Assembly (NCBI RefSeq): GCF_008831285.2
Contig: NC_045143.1
Coordinates: 6,829,503 to 6,893,502 of the forward strand
DNA: 64,000 bases
Reading direction: 5' to 3'
DNA from: Nymphaea colorata
Taxonomy: Eukaryota; Streptophyta; Magnoliopsida; Nymphaeales; Nymphaeaceae
Every line of letters begins with the position of its first letter. Within the stretch, counting starts at the first letter, position 1. Made by a program: the position numbers and the translations under genes. Below, piece by piece: positions 1 to 11,166 of this stretch. Below the pieces are notes generated by a model. That model was not told the DNA's origin, did not search any database, and saw only the letters and a list, made by a program, of their open reading frames with translations.

Positions 1-205
1 ATGACTTTATTAAAAATTCTAAACTACTCGCCATTTTCAAGAATCGAGATTTATCCTTCGTTCGTCTGAAACATGGAACATGTTTCCAGATGCAAATTCA
101 AATCTATCAAACAAAAATATACATTTTATTTCCATTCCACCGTTTCAGAAATTTGTTTGTGAAAACATATTTTCTATTCCACAATTCGTGGCTGTCAAAC
201 GTTAC

Positions 206-702
206 CTGAATGAGAAGGCGGGGGAGGAGGCGAAGCAGCATGTGCGGTGCGAGGTGACGAATGATATACAGGTTGTGGCGGGAGAGGAGACCAACGATTT
301 GGTGCCGAAGAAGGCCCTTGCAATTCTCGTCTATTTTGAGGTTGAATTGGGAATGCCGGTGGAGCAGGCGGAGAAGATACCGCCTGGAGGTAAAGTTGAG
401 CAGGTGGTAATGCAATTGAACCTGCCAAGAATGACAGCTGGTTAAGCAACTAAGTCTCAAATGAACAGGCAGAGAAGAACCATTTGGCGTGGTAGCCGAC
501 GAACCATCTGACGTGGTAGAAGACGAAGGATTTGGCGCCAAAGAAGCCCCTTCCAACTCTCTTCTATTTTGAGGTTGAATTGGAAATGCCTGTGGAACAG
601 GCAGAGAAGATACCGCCTGGAGGTAACGTTGAACAGGTGGTTCCACAGGCGGAGAAGATACGGCCTGGAGGTAAAGTTGAGCAGGTGGTGTTGCAATGGA
701 AC
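206..702 (-). CDS. Proline-rich ectodomain exons of a partial receptor-like gene (E')
   Basis: Two successive exon-like segments lie on the minus strand. The downstream one (421 to 206) is bounded by TTGGCAG and CAG/GTAACG. It is 216 nt with phase 1 at both ends, and encodes a Pro/Ser/Gln-rich stretch containing PPAQLYLQAVSSPP and FPIQPQNRREL and ending in a run of prolines. The upstream one (acceptor at 702) repeats the same motifs, carries the YLQAVSS motif twice and has no clear donor, so its 3' border is uncertain. They follow the signal-peptide exon at 1072-1153 in a matching phase. I infer that they form an extracellular proline-rich stalk of a receptor kinase whose remaining exons lie left of position 1. 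This is not a recognised domain, and function is unknown. Confidence 0.5.
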
Positions 703-926
703 CTGCCAATAACAACAAACCGGGTGTTTGCATCATGACTGGTTTTGCAACTAAGAAACAAATGAAACTAATCGCGCCAAAATAATGGCAAAGAACCAAA
801 TGACCAAAATACTGATCACGCTTCATTTGAATTATGGCAGTTACGACGAAGTCAAGTTAATCGATGTGGTTTAAAGGGGCCAAGCCAGAAAAAATCAAAC
901 ACTCAAAAGGAGGTGGGGTGCGGGTC

Positions 927-1560
927 AATTATAACTTGTAATGCAAGCACGAAAGATGCAGATTAATTTACAAGCTTCAGCCAAGATTTCAAGACATCCA
1001 AATCTCTAAAGCAGAAAGATGGAAAATTAACTACAGGCAAGCAAAATTTCAGCTTTGGAGCTGGATCTCACCATATTGGCCATCAACCACAGAGGTGAAG
1101 AGAGCTGCAGCGATCAAGAACGAGAAGAGGTTTCGCTTGAAATGTATCACCATTGCCCAGTTGCCTTCGCTCCTTCTTCCTTCATTGACAGTTTGTATCT
1201 ACATGAGGTCGCAAGCATCATGTTCAGAGGATGAAAGAGAAGCCATGATCTGTTAGATGAGAAAAATGGAACCGCTCAGTTAATATGCTTCACAATGAAG
1301 TGAAGTGCGCAGTGGGCTCTAAATCCTATAAGGGGACTTTTTAAGTGTCCCTGCCCCACGGAGACGGCCTACATTATTACCGGATCAAAAGGTGCATGAG
1401 CAGTTGTCCCCTTCCATTTGACATGGTTGCTTCAAGTTCAGCAGCTACTTGCAAACTCTTGACCTGTTCATCCATTTGAAGCCCAGTCTTCCAGCTCCGC
1501 AACTCAAAAACCTAGTTCTCTTGGTCATATCATAAGAGCTCACAAACCAAATCTGGGCAC
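927..1560. repeat. Segmental duplication of the gene E first exon and upstream region
   Basis: About 630 bp here are collinear with 29055-29690. Both start at ATTATAACTTGTAATGCAAG and end near AAATCTGGGCACCA. The block spans the signal-peptide exon, the putative 5' leader and the upstream region, in the same orientation. The two copies differ by scattered substitutions and small indels. Confidence 0.75.
1072..1153 (-). CDS. Signal-peptide first exon of gene E' (rest off the left edge)
   Basis: This 82 nt exon starts at ATG 1153 and ends in phase 1 at a TATG/GTGAGA donor. It encodes [11 protein letters not shown] followed by a hydrophobic segment ending SVVDGQY, a typical secretory signal peptide. 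It is nearly identical to the first exon of gene E at 29187-29268, and homology continues on both sides. E' is therefore a paralogue of E that keeps a proline-rich exon downstream. Its transmembrane and kinase exons, if present, are outside the window. Confidence 0.6.
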
Positions 1561-1678
1561 CAGCCGCCCTGTAATAACAACGTTTTCTTTTTTTTTTTTT
1601 CTTTTTTTTTCTTAATTATTAAAAAACTTTAATATGGGTATTCAATAATTATTAAGTCTAGCTGAAATTGTCAACTAT
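1561..1678. other. AT-rich spacer with poly-T tract
   Basis: This is low-complexity sequence with a long T-rich run. No coding signal was seen. Confidence 0.4.
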
Positions 1679-1790
1679 GTCATTAAGGGGTGCAGTTATG
1701 AAAAAATAAATGGGCCAATTAATATATATGTAGCTGTCATTAAGGGGTGCAGTTATGAAAAAATAAATGGGCTAATTAATATATATAGCT
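1679..1790. repeat. Tandem duplication, 57 bp period, two copies
   Basis: The unit starting GTCATTAAGGGGTGCAG occurs at 1679 and again at 1736. The copies are nearly perfect, with one substitution and a short indel in the TATATA part. Confidence 0.85.
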
Positions 1791-1954
1791 GTAAGTAGTC
1801 AGCAGCTGTAAGTAGTAACTGTAAATATATATATCTAAGGAGGTGTTGCTGGCCAGGTATTGGCCTTATTTAACTCCATCAGTATTTTAGGTTCTTATTT
1901 GCTGCAGCCATAGAAAGAAGATTCCAACAACTACAAATTGGGGAAGAGTGAGAG

Positions 1955-2167
1955 CTAATTCTTGTTTTCATGTATCTTGGAATGAAGATCTAGAGCTACA
2001 AGAGACTGGTTTACGTGTTTGTCATCCGCGTCTTGAACGATCAAAGAAGCTAGGGAGCTGCTGATTGAAACGGGGGCTGCACAGTGAAAGCGACCTTGGG
2101 AATCCTGTTGGATCACCTTGAAGTGACCGCCCTGTAAGCACATCGAATTGACTGCACCTTGAAGCAA
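1955..2167 (-). other. Unrecognised 70-codon open frame
   Basis: A minus-strand frame of 70 codons has mixed composition and contains SLASLIVQDADDKH. It could be a terminal exon, because a CAG precedes it and a stop ends it. I do not recognise the sequence and no neighbouring exon supports it. Confidence 0.15.
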
Positions 2168-2410
2168 GACTGAAATTGTTAGTATGCATTACATTAAAAT
2201 GAAAGGTTGAACATGATTATAGAATTGCTCTTGAAATTTAGAATATAATCAGATTTATTAAGAAAGCATGTTGCATGATCATCCTGATGATAGATGGTGA
2301 ATGAATGGGTGATGTGACGTAATGATATCTAAATTTTAGAAGTGTATAAACTGCATGTATCACTTAAAAGTAAGCTTAGCAGGGAAAAACTCATGTTCTT
2401 ATTGAAGGTC

Positions 2411-2412
<2 letters not shown>

Positions 2413-2499
<87 letters not shown>
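2413..2499. repeat. (TA)n microsatellite, about 87 bp
   Basis: An uninterrupted TA run is visible. The surrounding 2200-2960 sequence is AT-rich and shows no gene. Confidence 0.95.
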
Positions 2500-2501
<2 letters not shown>

Positions 2502-2650
2502 ATACGTATGTGTGTGTATAGATATTCAGTATATACATATATATAGCCATATGTAGCTATGTATTTATATACTAGAACGTGTGTTTCAGTAGCTGGACTG
2601 ATTATAAACGTTCATGCATGTTGAAATGACGTGAGTGGCAAGTTATTTCA

Positions 2651-2726
2651 TGAAGGAACTTGGTGATAATAAAAAAATTGCATAAGTATGAAGGAACTTG
2701 GTGATAATAAAAAAATTGCATAAGTA
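2651..2726. repeat. Tandem duplication, 38 bp period, two copies
   Basis: The unit TGAAGGAACTTGGTGATAAT... ending CATAAGTA is present twice back to back with no visible difference. This suggests a recent slippage or duplication event. Confidence 0.9.
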
Positions 2727-3063
2727 TGTCTGCGTGTATTAGTATGAGTAGGATAGATCAAAACTATTTCTTAATTATTATGTTTCTGTCCCATCCTTCT
2801 CAAGGTCTCATGCATTATGTTAAGGTATAAATCATAACAGACAGAAAAAAAAGGGAAGACAATCTTATATTTTACTTCACACTAGCCTATGCAAAGAGTA
2901 ATACCATTGATAGAAGGCATACGTAGAGGGGACTGCTCCTTACTCTATGAATGTCAACTCTATGAATGTCAAATATATATATATATATATATATATTAAA
3001 AAAATCAAATTTTTGTAAAATAGTTCCACCCATGGCTCCTCTTCACCCGACCCTCAAATCGTC

Positions 3064-3560
3064 TTGGTCCGACAGGCTTTTCTTGACCGATCGGGTTTCA
3101 CTCTTTCTCGCTCGCTCCCTTCCCTCTTTGCGTCTTTCTCCCTCTCTTTCTCGCAGCCTCGCTTGCTCCTGCCCTCCCCTCCCCTCTCGCTTGCTCCTTC
3201 CCTACACTCCCCTCCTCTCTGGCCCACAAGCTACAACCATTGCTCCCCTCCTCTTTGGCCCACCGCCCACAACCATTGATAGCACACGGCCCTCTCTCTC
3301 GCTGGCTCCCTCCTTCCCTGCCCTGGCCCACAATCACAGCGCACGGCTGATGGCCCTCTCTCTCAGTCTCACGCCCTCTCTCACGCTGGCTCCCTCCCTC
3401 CCTACCCTCGCCCACAACCACAACCACAACAGGCAGCAGCAGCACAGCAGGTCCCTCTCTTTCGCTGGCTTCCTCCCTCCCTGCCCTGGCCCACAACCAC
3501 AGCACAGGGGCCCTCTCTCTCACGCCCTCTCTTTCGCTGACAGGGTGGTTCTCTCTCACA
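3064..3560. repeat. Pyrimidine-rich, degenerate tandem repeat tract
   Basis: Strand-asymmetric C/T-rich DNA contains several imperfect copies of a motif like CCCTCTCTCTCGCTGGCTCC followed by CCCTGCCCTGGCCCACAACC. The long open frames on both strands here come from the absence of A-containing stop codons and are not considered genes. A 24 bp TA run lies just upstream, near 2972-2995. Confidence 0.7.
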
Positions 3561-4016
3561 AATCTCTGCCCCGTGTTAAGAAGGTCTGCAGAATTTGTAT
3601 GACTTAGTTGAGCATCATCATTGTACAAATGTTAAGTACAAATTTGTATAGAACCAGTAGAAATATTGTATACTAAATCTTTTGTTGATGTCTTCATTTT
3701 TTCCATCTGCATAGATCTCTTCTGTACAATCCTTCATTCAGAATGATTTCCCCCATTCGCTATGGTTTAAACTTTAAACTTCCAAATGCTCAAGCTGCAT
3801 TTTCTTTTTATGTTGCTTTGACAGTTTCATGATAGAATAGGACCTGGTGAAAAAAACAGGTGAGCACCCAATCTCCCAAGAGCCCAAATTTCAGACTTCT
3901 CTGCTTTTCGGACGAAACCAGAATCTTCATTCCTCTGTTTTCCCTCTGATTGTAAAGAAAGATTTGGTTGGCATTCTTGCGAATGGCTAAAATTTTGATC
4001 TTCCTGTTGTTGGTAG

Positions 4017-4237
4017 GGAATTTATGGACTACAACTGCCCATAGAATCACAGCGGTTCTGTCATTGGCATGGCGTGTGGCTCAGCTCGGATGGATTGGAG
4101 GCCTGTTTCAATGCTGATCTTTGCAACTGTCACTGTGTTGTCTTCTTGGCTGCTTGCAGATTGCTACAGGTCACCTGATCCAGAGACAGGGTCCATCATC
4201 GACCACACCTATATGCATTCTGTAAGGCAGCACTTAG
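4017..4237 (+). pseudogene. Broken exon of an amino-acid permease (AAP/AAAP family)
   Basis: After the acceptor TTGGTAG, the plus strand reads NLWTTTAHRITAV, then LSLAWRVAQLGWIGG. After a one-base frame change it continues PVSMLIFATVTVLSSW, LLADCYRSPDPETGS and HTYMHSVRQHL, ending at a TTAG/GTTAGT donor. Plant amino-acid permeases carry this block in the first transmembrane segments (family pattern WTASAHIITAVIGSGVLSLAWAxAQLGW...LLADCYR). The glycine-rich IGSG linker is missing and the frame is broken at GGATTGGAGGCC. This is therefore a gene fragment, not a working transporter. No further permease exons were seen before copia DNA starts near 4450. Confidence 0.7.
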
Positions 4238-4452
4238 GTTAGTCATTTCACTTCAGTTTTCTTCGTATATGATCTTATATCAGAACTAGACTTAGGCCTC
4301 ACATTAATTTTAATTCTTAATTTAGCTCATTCATCTCAGTCGGGTTCAATATGCATTTTTTGCATGTTGATTGACTGCATTATATGATTGTTTGGGAAGG
4401 GCTTGGCGCATACAGTAGGCACGACATAAAACCTTCTTAAGCAGGAGGAGAG

Positions 4453-6617
4453 ATGCCACGAACTTTATATTTCGTTAGTTGGATTACATCAAAGACTTCT
4501 AGCTGGAAATTAAGTTTGAGGATACACTCTCCTTGTGATAGGCTAGAAGCAGCTTCATGTGGGAAAATCCTTGGTTCTCATTCAACATGCTACGAGCCAT
4601 CTTTACCATTATATGGTTTTTTCTTTCAGCTACTCCATTTTGTTGGGGAGTTTTTCTTACTGTCAACTGTCTACGTATGCCATGTAATTTGCAAAAATTT
4701 TCAAAATCATTTGACAAAAATTCTCCCCCTCTATCAGTACGAAATTTTTTTATAGGTCACCCACATTCTTTTTCTGCAAACACTTTAAATTCCTTGAATT
4801 TTTCAAAGGCTTCAGATTTTTCAACAAGAAAAAACACCCAACTCATGCGAGAAAAATCGTCAGTAAATAGTAGAAAATATCTACTATTATTCAGAGATGG
4901 AGTTCTTGTTGGTCCACAAATGTCAGCATGCACTAATTCTAAAGGAGTTTTTGCTCTCAATGCTTTCCCAAGTGGAAATGGAAGACGATGTTGTTTTCCA
5001 TACACACATACTTCACAAATATCTTTATTATTGGTAAGACAAGGTAAACCAACAACTAATTTTTTTTGCCTCAATAACTTCAGTCCATTGTAATGTAGGT
5101 GTCCATATCTTAAGTGTCATAACTTAGACACTTTATTCATGTCTGCAACTAAGGCATATGCATCAAAGTATGAAAGCTTGATAGGAAACATTTTGTTCTT
5201 TGTCATGTGCACAACTATAGGTGGCATGGTAAAACATTTCTTTTTGATTTCACATACATCATCATGAAATGAAATCAAATATCCTTTTTATGCTAACTAT
5301 CCAACGCTTAGTAAGTTATATGCTAATCCAAGTATATAATAAACATCATGTACCAACCTTTTAGTACCACCTTTAATTGATATCTCAATTGTGCCTTTAT
5401 CATCAATTTGTACCTTTTTGTTGTCTCCAAGTCGAACTTGTTGCTTTACCGATTCATCAATGTCACAAAACAAGTCTCTCTTTCCTGTCATATGATTACT
5501 GCATCCACTATCTAAAAACCATACATGATCAATATTTTCATTTGACTCTATATGAGTAAAAAATAAGTTACCATCTTCTGTTTTCTCTTCCAATACATTA
5601 ACTTGTTTTTTTGCTTTATCCCAACAATACGCTTCAGTATGACCATTTCTTATGCAAAAAACACAATACCTGTTTTTGTGACCATGTTTTTTATTGTTAG
5701 TGTCACCTCCTTCTGATTTGTTTCTAACTGCCTCAAATCTTCCTCGTCCACGTCCACAATAGTTACCTCTACTTCGCCCGCGATATGCATTCTTTCGTAC
5801 GGTTGCTCCCTTCTTCTCTTTGCTAAAGTCATCCAACTTGACTTGACCTTGGAATGCTTATTCAACATTTTTCTCAGTTGACCTATTCATTCTTTGTTCA
5901 TGGACTAAAAAAGAACCCAATAGTTCATTAGCAGAGTATGCAGTCAAATCTTTAGACTTTTCTATAGCCGTAACCACATGATCAAATTTAGGCGGTAAGC
6001 TTCTCAATATTTTTTCTACAATTTTTTGGTTGCTAACAACCTCTCCAAAGGTTTTCATCTCATTTATAATTATGAAAGCTCTTGAAAAAAAACTCTTGGA
6101 CTGATTCATTGTTTTTCATAAACAATGTCTCAAACTCTTTACGGAGGATGTGAAGTTTCACTGTCATTACCTTCTTATCACCATGATATTCTTGTTTGAG
6201 AATAGTCCAAGCTTCATTTGAACTAATAGCACCAGCAATTCGAGGAAAGATAGTCTCACTTACAGCTTGTTGAAGAACAAGCAAGGCTTTTGAATCCTTC
6301 TTCCATTGCTCTCTTGATTTAACTGTCTTCTCTCCTTGTTTTGAGCTCCTATATAGTCATTCTCAACTAAATCCCAATGATCTTGTGACAAAAAGAAAGT
6401 CTTCATTTTTATGCTCCAAAAACCATAATTATCACCACTAAATACAGGTATGAGCGATTGAAAAATATTCGAAGTGGACATGCCATTAGCCATATTGAAC
6501 AAAAATTTCCCACAGAAATTTTGTCGAACAAGTTATGTGCAAACTTTATCGTGCAGGCTTCTCTTTCGCACTTTTACCAACAATAACGACAACACAATCG
6601 ACCTGGCTCTGATACCA
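4453..6617 (-). mobile_element. Truncated Ty1/copia retrotransposon, gag to integrase
   Basis: Reading the minus strand from 6617, a primer-binding site matching TGGTATCAGAGCC (6605-6617) is followed by several pieces. A Gag N-terminus (MANGMSTSNIFQSLIPVFSG, about 6502-6260) and further Gag pieces reach about 5860. A CCHC knuckle (CVFCIRNGHTEAYC, about 5640) follows, then a protease core (WFLDSGCSNHMTG, about 5520). A GAG-pre-integrase/integrase part (CEVCVYGKQHRL; PLELVHADICGP; FTDDFSRMSWVFF) and TPQQNGVAERKN complete it. Frames change several times between pieces. Nothing matching reverse transcriptase or RNase H follows below 4453, so the element is cut inside the integrase region. Any LTR would lie right of 6618, but I could not define its outer end. 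Confidence 0.85.
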
Positions 6618-7439
6618 GCGTAGTTTGTGCATGAAATTGGTCATCATTACAACTGACTTCATCTTCTACATGTTCATGTATCAACTATACATTTAAACTC
6701 CAAATGAATAGGGTCCACACGAATTAAACTAACAACTACACAAGAATCAAACTAACAACTAAACTTTCATTGGTTGGTCAACCCAACCACAGCTATGTTA
6801 GGCTATGCAAAAAAATAGCCTAGAATGCAGGAAAACTCGAACAACTTCTACTTTGAGGCAATGCTTAATGTTTATGATTTGAGGCTTGAGCTCATCTAGA
6901 CCGATTCACAATCGCATCAGCTTCTTGTAGCCGAGACAGTATTGAAGATAATTAATGATTTGACCTTCCAATTGTTAACTATTTATCTAATAAGAAAATA
7001 GTAGGCATTTATTTTCAATTTTTAAATAAAAAGTTACGTTAAATATATACCAGTTCATGGCTTTTGTGTCCCTGTTATATTTTGCATCATTTAACCAAAA
7101 AAAGTGACAGATATATTATACATTAATATCGGCTAGGCTTTGAACCTCTACAGATCTTAGCTGTGACCTCTCTTTTGATGATTTAGTATACAGTTCTCAC
7201 AGTGTTTGGTAAAAAAAGTGCGATTTCGAAAACCATAACAAGTTTGCCAAGTGACCAATTTCACGTAGAAACCACATCTTTCTCTTACAGAAAGATCTTG
7301 ATTGGAGTCAAACAGAAAGATTTCTTCCTCTCGCAGCTCATGGCCAGCTGCCGGTTTTTTGTCGTTTTTGTGTACAGCTCATTTTAAATCATTAAAAGGT
7401 AGGGAGGCCATCTCTCCCGCAGGCATGCATTGGAACAAC
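6618..7439. other. Unresolved spacer, probable LTR remnant plus array-like sequence
   Basis: The left part directly follows the copia primer-binding site and may be a degraded LTR, but no second copy is available to define it. Positions 7230-7365 match a segment of the gene E repeat unit (GATCTTGATTGGAGTCAAAC, then CGCAGCTCATGGCCAGCTGC). No gene was seen. Confidence 0.4.
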
Positions 7440-7860
7440 GACTTTGTTCCGGAATTGGCTGATTCAGCATGCTAAGATTATGACTCTGCTATAGGAGCAG
7501 CCATGGCTCTGATACCATGGAAACTGTAATACGCCAGAGATGAAAAGAAGCGAAGAGAAAAGGAACAGGGAAGAATCAGAACACGATAGAGAAGCAATCT
7601 TTCATCAATTCTACTAACTATACAAGTTTTCCTTTCATTCGACCCAATTTAGGTCATGCAAGAAGCGTCTAGAACATTGTTGTGATTGAGGGAAAGAATC
7701 ATGACAAAATAAATAATGACAAGGCAACCAATAGAAACACTAGCAACTAAACATGGATAACAAATTGAAGATTAACTCAACGATCTTCTAGATTGTTCCT
7801 CTATTCTTCCTGAGTTCGATTATTCAATCTGCCTATATACAACGATTGATTTAAAAGGTA
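7440..7860 (-). mobile_element. Remnant of a second copia element (LTR edge and primer-binding site)
   Basis: On the minus strand a TGGTATCAGAGCCATGG site (about 7504-7520) abuts sequence ending TACAGTTTCCA. A TATATAGGC box lies further upstream near 7830. This is the usual arrangement of LTR, primer site and start of gag. Only a few gag-like codons (MAAPIAES) remain before similarity is lost. The LTR's outer border is not defined. Confidence 0.55.
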
Positions 7861-8029
7861 ATCCATAGAGAAGCTGGATACAAATGGCCATCGATGCAAT
7901 AGGCAAGAAAATTCATGATAAGGGAAATCAAAAAATTAAGTTGGTAAAACAATCCCTTTAGTGAAGAATTTAACAGATCATACACAAGTTCAGATCTTTC
8001 AATGGTTGGACATTTTCAGTTCATCACTA

Positions 8030-8560
8030 CAACTGAGTTTTCCATGTAGAAACTACGTCTTTCGTTACATAACGAGACCCTAAGTGACTAATTTCAAGTA
8101 GAAACTACGTCTTTCGCTTCCAGAAAGATCATGATTGGAGTCAAACAGAAAGATCCCTTCCTCTCGCAGCTCATGGCCAGCTGCCGGTTGTTTCACTCTA
8201 AATAATTTAAAGATGAATGTAAAATTTATTTAGTAAAGATGGTTTTTTCCTATAATCAAACATGAGATTTTGTAGAAGCAAATGTTAAAGGTAATCAAGA
8301 GTTGATGACCCATTGGTCAAATTGACCCATGGTGTTATTGTCTTATTTATTTTATAATTAAGCTCTGGCTGCTTGTTATTGACCATCATTCGAAAAAAAG
8401 ACGCATAGGCTGTGTTTTGTTGCCTAAAAAGCATTTTCAAGTTGCCATAGTCTTGGAATTGTCTTTCAAGAACTGCAGTCGGATTTCAAATATTTAACTC
8501 CAAAATAAGGAAAAGTGATACTTATCTGCACTGTCAAACGCAGCATTAACAAAAGAAAGA
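8030..8560. repeat. Leftmost partial copy of the gene E intron repeat unit
   Basis: Motifs that recur through 11.7-27.7 kb are present in the same order: GGAGTCAAACAGAAAGATC, CTCATGGCCAGCTGCCGG, AATCAAACATGAGATTTTGT and GCTGTGTTTTGTTGCC. The unit continues without a break into the 3' end of the gene E kinase frame at 8580. Confidence 0.75.
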
Positions 8561-8579
8561 AAAGCACACCAAAGAAAGT

Positions 8580-8650
8580 CTAAGACAAGATGGCCAAACC
8601 GAAGTTTTCTGTAAAGGGACTTGCAGCCGCAGCCACCAGATTATGTGGGA
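8580..8650 (-). repeat. Repeat-derived C-terminal tail of gene E
   Basis: The last codons of the kinase frame read [20 protein letters not shown] followed by a stop. This matches the end of the J units (for example [15 protein letters not shown]...NFGLVILP then stop), with the middle codons deleted. Downstream non-coding sequence also matches the units. Confidence 0.75.
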
Positions 8651-11109
8651 TCCCATCATAAGAAGATCGGCTGGTCATCATTTCAGATACGGAAGCCATG
8701 TCCAACCAAGTTTCCATGCTTAAGCCTGCCTTTAGAGTGCTCAGAATTTTGGGCATATCTGGTCTTCCAGTTGGATCTTGTATGGCAGTCTTTGCAATCA
8801 CTGCTACTTCCCAGACTGATTGGATGTTACACCGGCCCTTCAACAATGGATCAAGTAGACTCTCTATATTTCCTCTCATGAGCATAGGCATGACCCATCT
8901 AGTGAGATCGCATTTTTCATTCGTTTCAGTGATCACTATGGCAGGCTTCCCTGTTATGAGTTCAAAAAGTACTACTCCGAAACTATACACATCACTCTTT
9001 TTAGTGAGAGTCTGTGTATAGAGATACCTGCCCATCAACAAAAGTTGGTTCAAAGACTAACTTCATCCGGTCAATGATATGTTTGTGAAGGTACAATTTC
9101 AAGGAGAAATATAGTGAAAAACAATTACTAAATGTGCAACAAACAGATTATCAGATCCCCAAATTCCCATAAAAATTAAAAAAAAAAGTGCATATACATC
9201 CTTTCCATCACGAGTACCACCCTGTTAGCAGTTTGAGTCTTTTGCTGAAGTACATGGATATGACATCTATGCCCAAAAGCATATTTAAGAATCAACTGTT
9301 AAAAATGTTTCCGTGATTTGTGGATCAAAATTTGTCAACCAAAAAGGTTGAGAGAAATTGAACTTCAAATATAAATCAAATTATTAATGCAGCACAAAGA
9401 AGTTGTTTTGATTCTTTGCCAATAAGACGGTGGAAAGTAAACAATGGAAGCACGGTGTTTTCTGATATGGAGTCCCTTGAACAAGCAGATGCACAAACCT
9501 TAAACTTAAAGCCGGACAGACACTTTGAGTGAAAGTGGATGGAATTTTCTAATGCACCACTTTGAACTTTATACTCATGAGAAAAAGGAAAAAAAGGAAT
9601 GGCGGAAAGTGACATACTCAGGATCAATGTATTCCAATGTGCCATCAATTTTGGTTTGATAAGCTGAACACTCTGTTATATCTACTAACCCAGCCTTGGA
9701 CAACCCAAAATCTGCTAATTTGGCTTGCATATTGTCATCCAACAGAATATTTGCGGTCTTGATACCTCTTTGAATGATTGCTGGTCTGCATCCTGTATGC
9801 AGATATTCTAACCCTGCAGTTCACCAGTGGGTTTACCTTATTAAGGGATAGTAATAGTAATCGAGGCAGGGAAAGGCAGAAGGGGCACTATATACGGACC
9901 TGTTGCAGCGTCCAGTGCAATCTGTAGTCGCTTTCTCCATGTCAACTCATTGTTCGTATCTGTTTTGTACAAAGCCACAATATTCACTTAAATTTAAGAA
10001 GTTGGATATACAATTCCTTTCAAATGTAAATCATAAAATTGACGATGATTTCCAAAACGTGCGTAAACATTAAGCCACATTAACGCATTGAGTTGATACA
10101 GTTGAAGGCCTTTCAAGTTCAAAGGAAAGAATAGAAAATGGCATTTTCACTAATTTGGTCAGACCACTTACTGCCTTTTGACGGCCTGGAGTATACCTTT
10201 TAATATCTCAGGGAGACTTCTCGCCATGTACTCAGACACAAGTATTATTTCATCTTGTTCTTCGCATAAACCAACTAAGGAAACCAAGTTCTTGTGATGG
10301 ACTCTCGTCAAAATCTTTATCTGCAAAAGGCCAGGGGAGGGCAATTACATAATATGCATATTATAAAATTACTTATCTGCTCTTGGCAACTAAATCTCCC
10401 CTTTTCTGGCATGAAAAGAGTTCCATTCTTTTACTTAATTGTGCAAAGCAATTAACATATAATGATACAAGTATGCACTGTGATTGTAAAAAGCAAGTAA
10501 CGAATTTTATATGCACACAAAGATGCAGTTAAGTACCTCTGCGAGGAGGTTGCCAAGTACTGAGCCTGATTCTTTCAGTTTCTTGACAGCAACCTTAAGA
10601 CCACCTTCTGGTAGCTGGCCATAATAGACGGTGGAAGACCCTCCTACGCCGATTACCTGACTGAAGTTTTTGGTAATGCTCAGAATCTCGTCGTAGGTAA
10701 AGTGATGTGTAGCCGCAGCCACCAGTGCCATTTTTTCGGTTGGTCTAGTACTTGACCTGTCACTAGCTGCGTGGCGTCCTGATTTTTTAGCTGCAAAAGG
10801 TGTTTTTCAAAAGGGGATTACATTTCTTCCTCTCGCACCTCATGGGGGGCCGCTGGTTGTTTCTCTTAAAATAAACTAAAGAAGTATGTGCAACTCATTT
10901 AGGAAATATATATATATATATATATATGTAATTTTTTTCTCATATTTATTTATTTATTTAACTAATAAGTGTTAGACAGTTGGATGCTAGACCTTCAGTT
11001 TTTTCTCCTTATTTTTTCTCAACTATCGATCTCGAAAAAAATCATTATTTCATATTTATCTCTATAGTCCATTCCCCCCCCCCCCTCTCTCTCTGTTTTT
11101 CTTATTTTC

Positions 11110-11166
<57 letters not shown>

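Noticed and set aside
2329-2550. Frame of alternating Ile/Tyr
   Set aside because: Translation of the TA microsatellite.
3098-3628. Long Arg/Glu-rich minus frame and Leu/Ser/Pro-rich plus frames
   Set aside because: They come from the C/T-rich low-complexity tract and have no domain, start context or partner exon.
8621-9021. Plus-strand frames over the gene E last exon
   Set aside because: They are antisense to [16 protein letters not shown]-containing kinase sequence.
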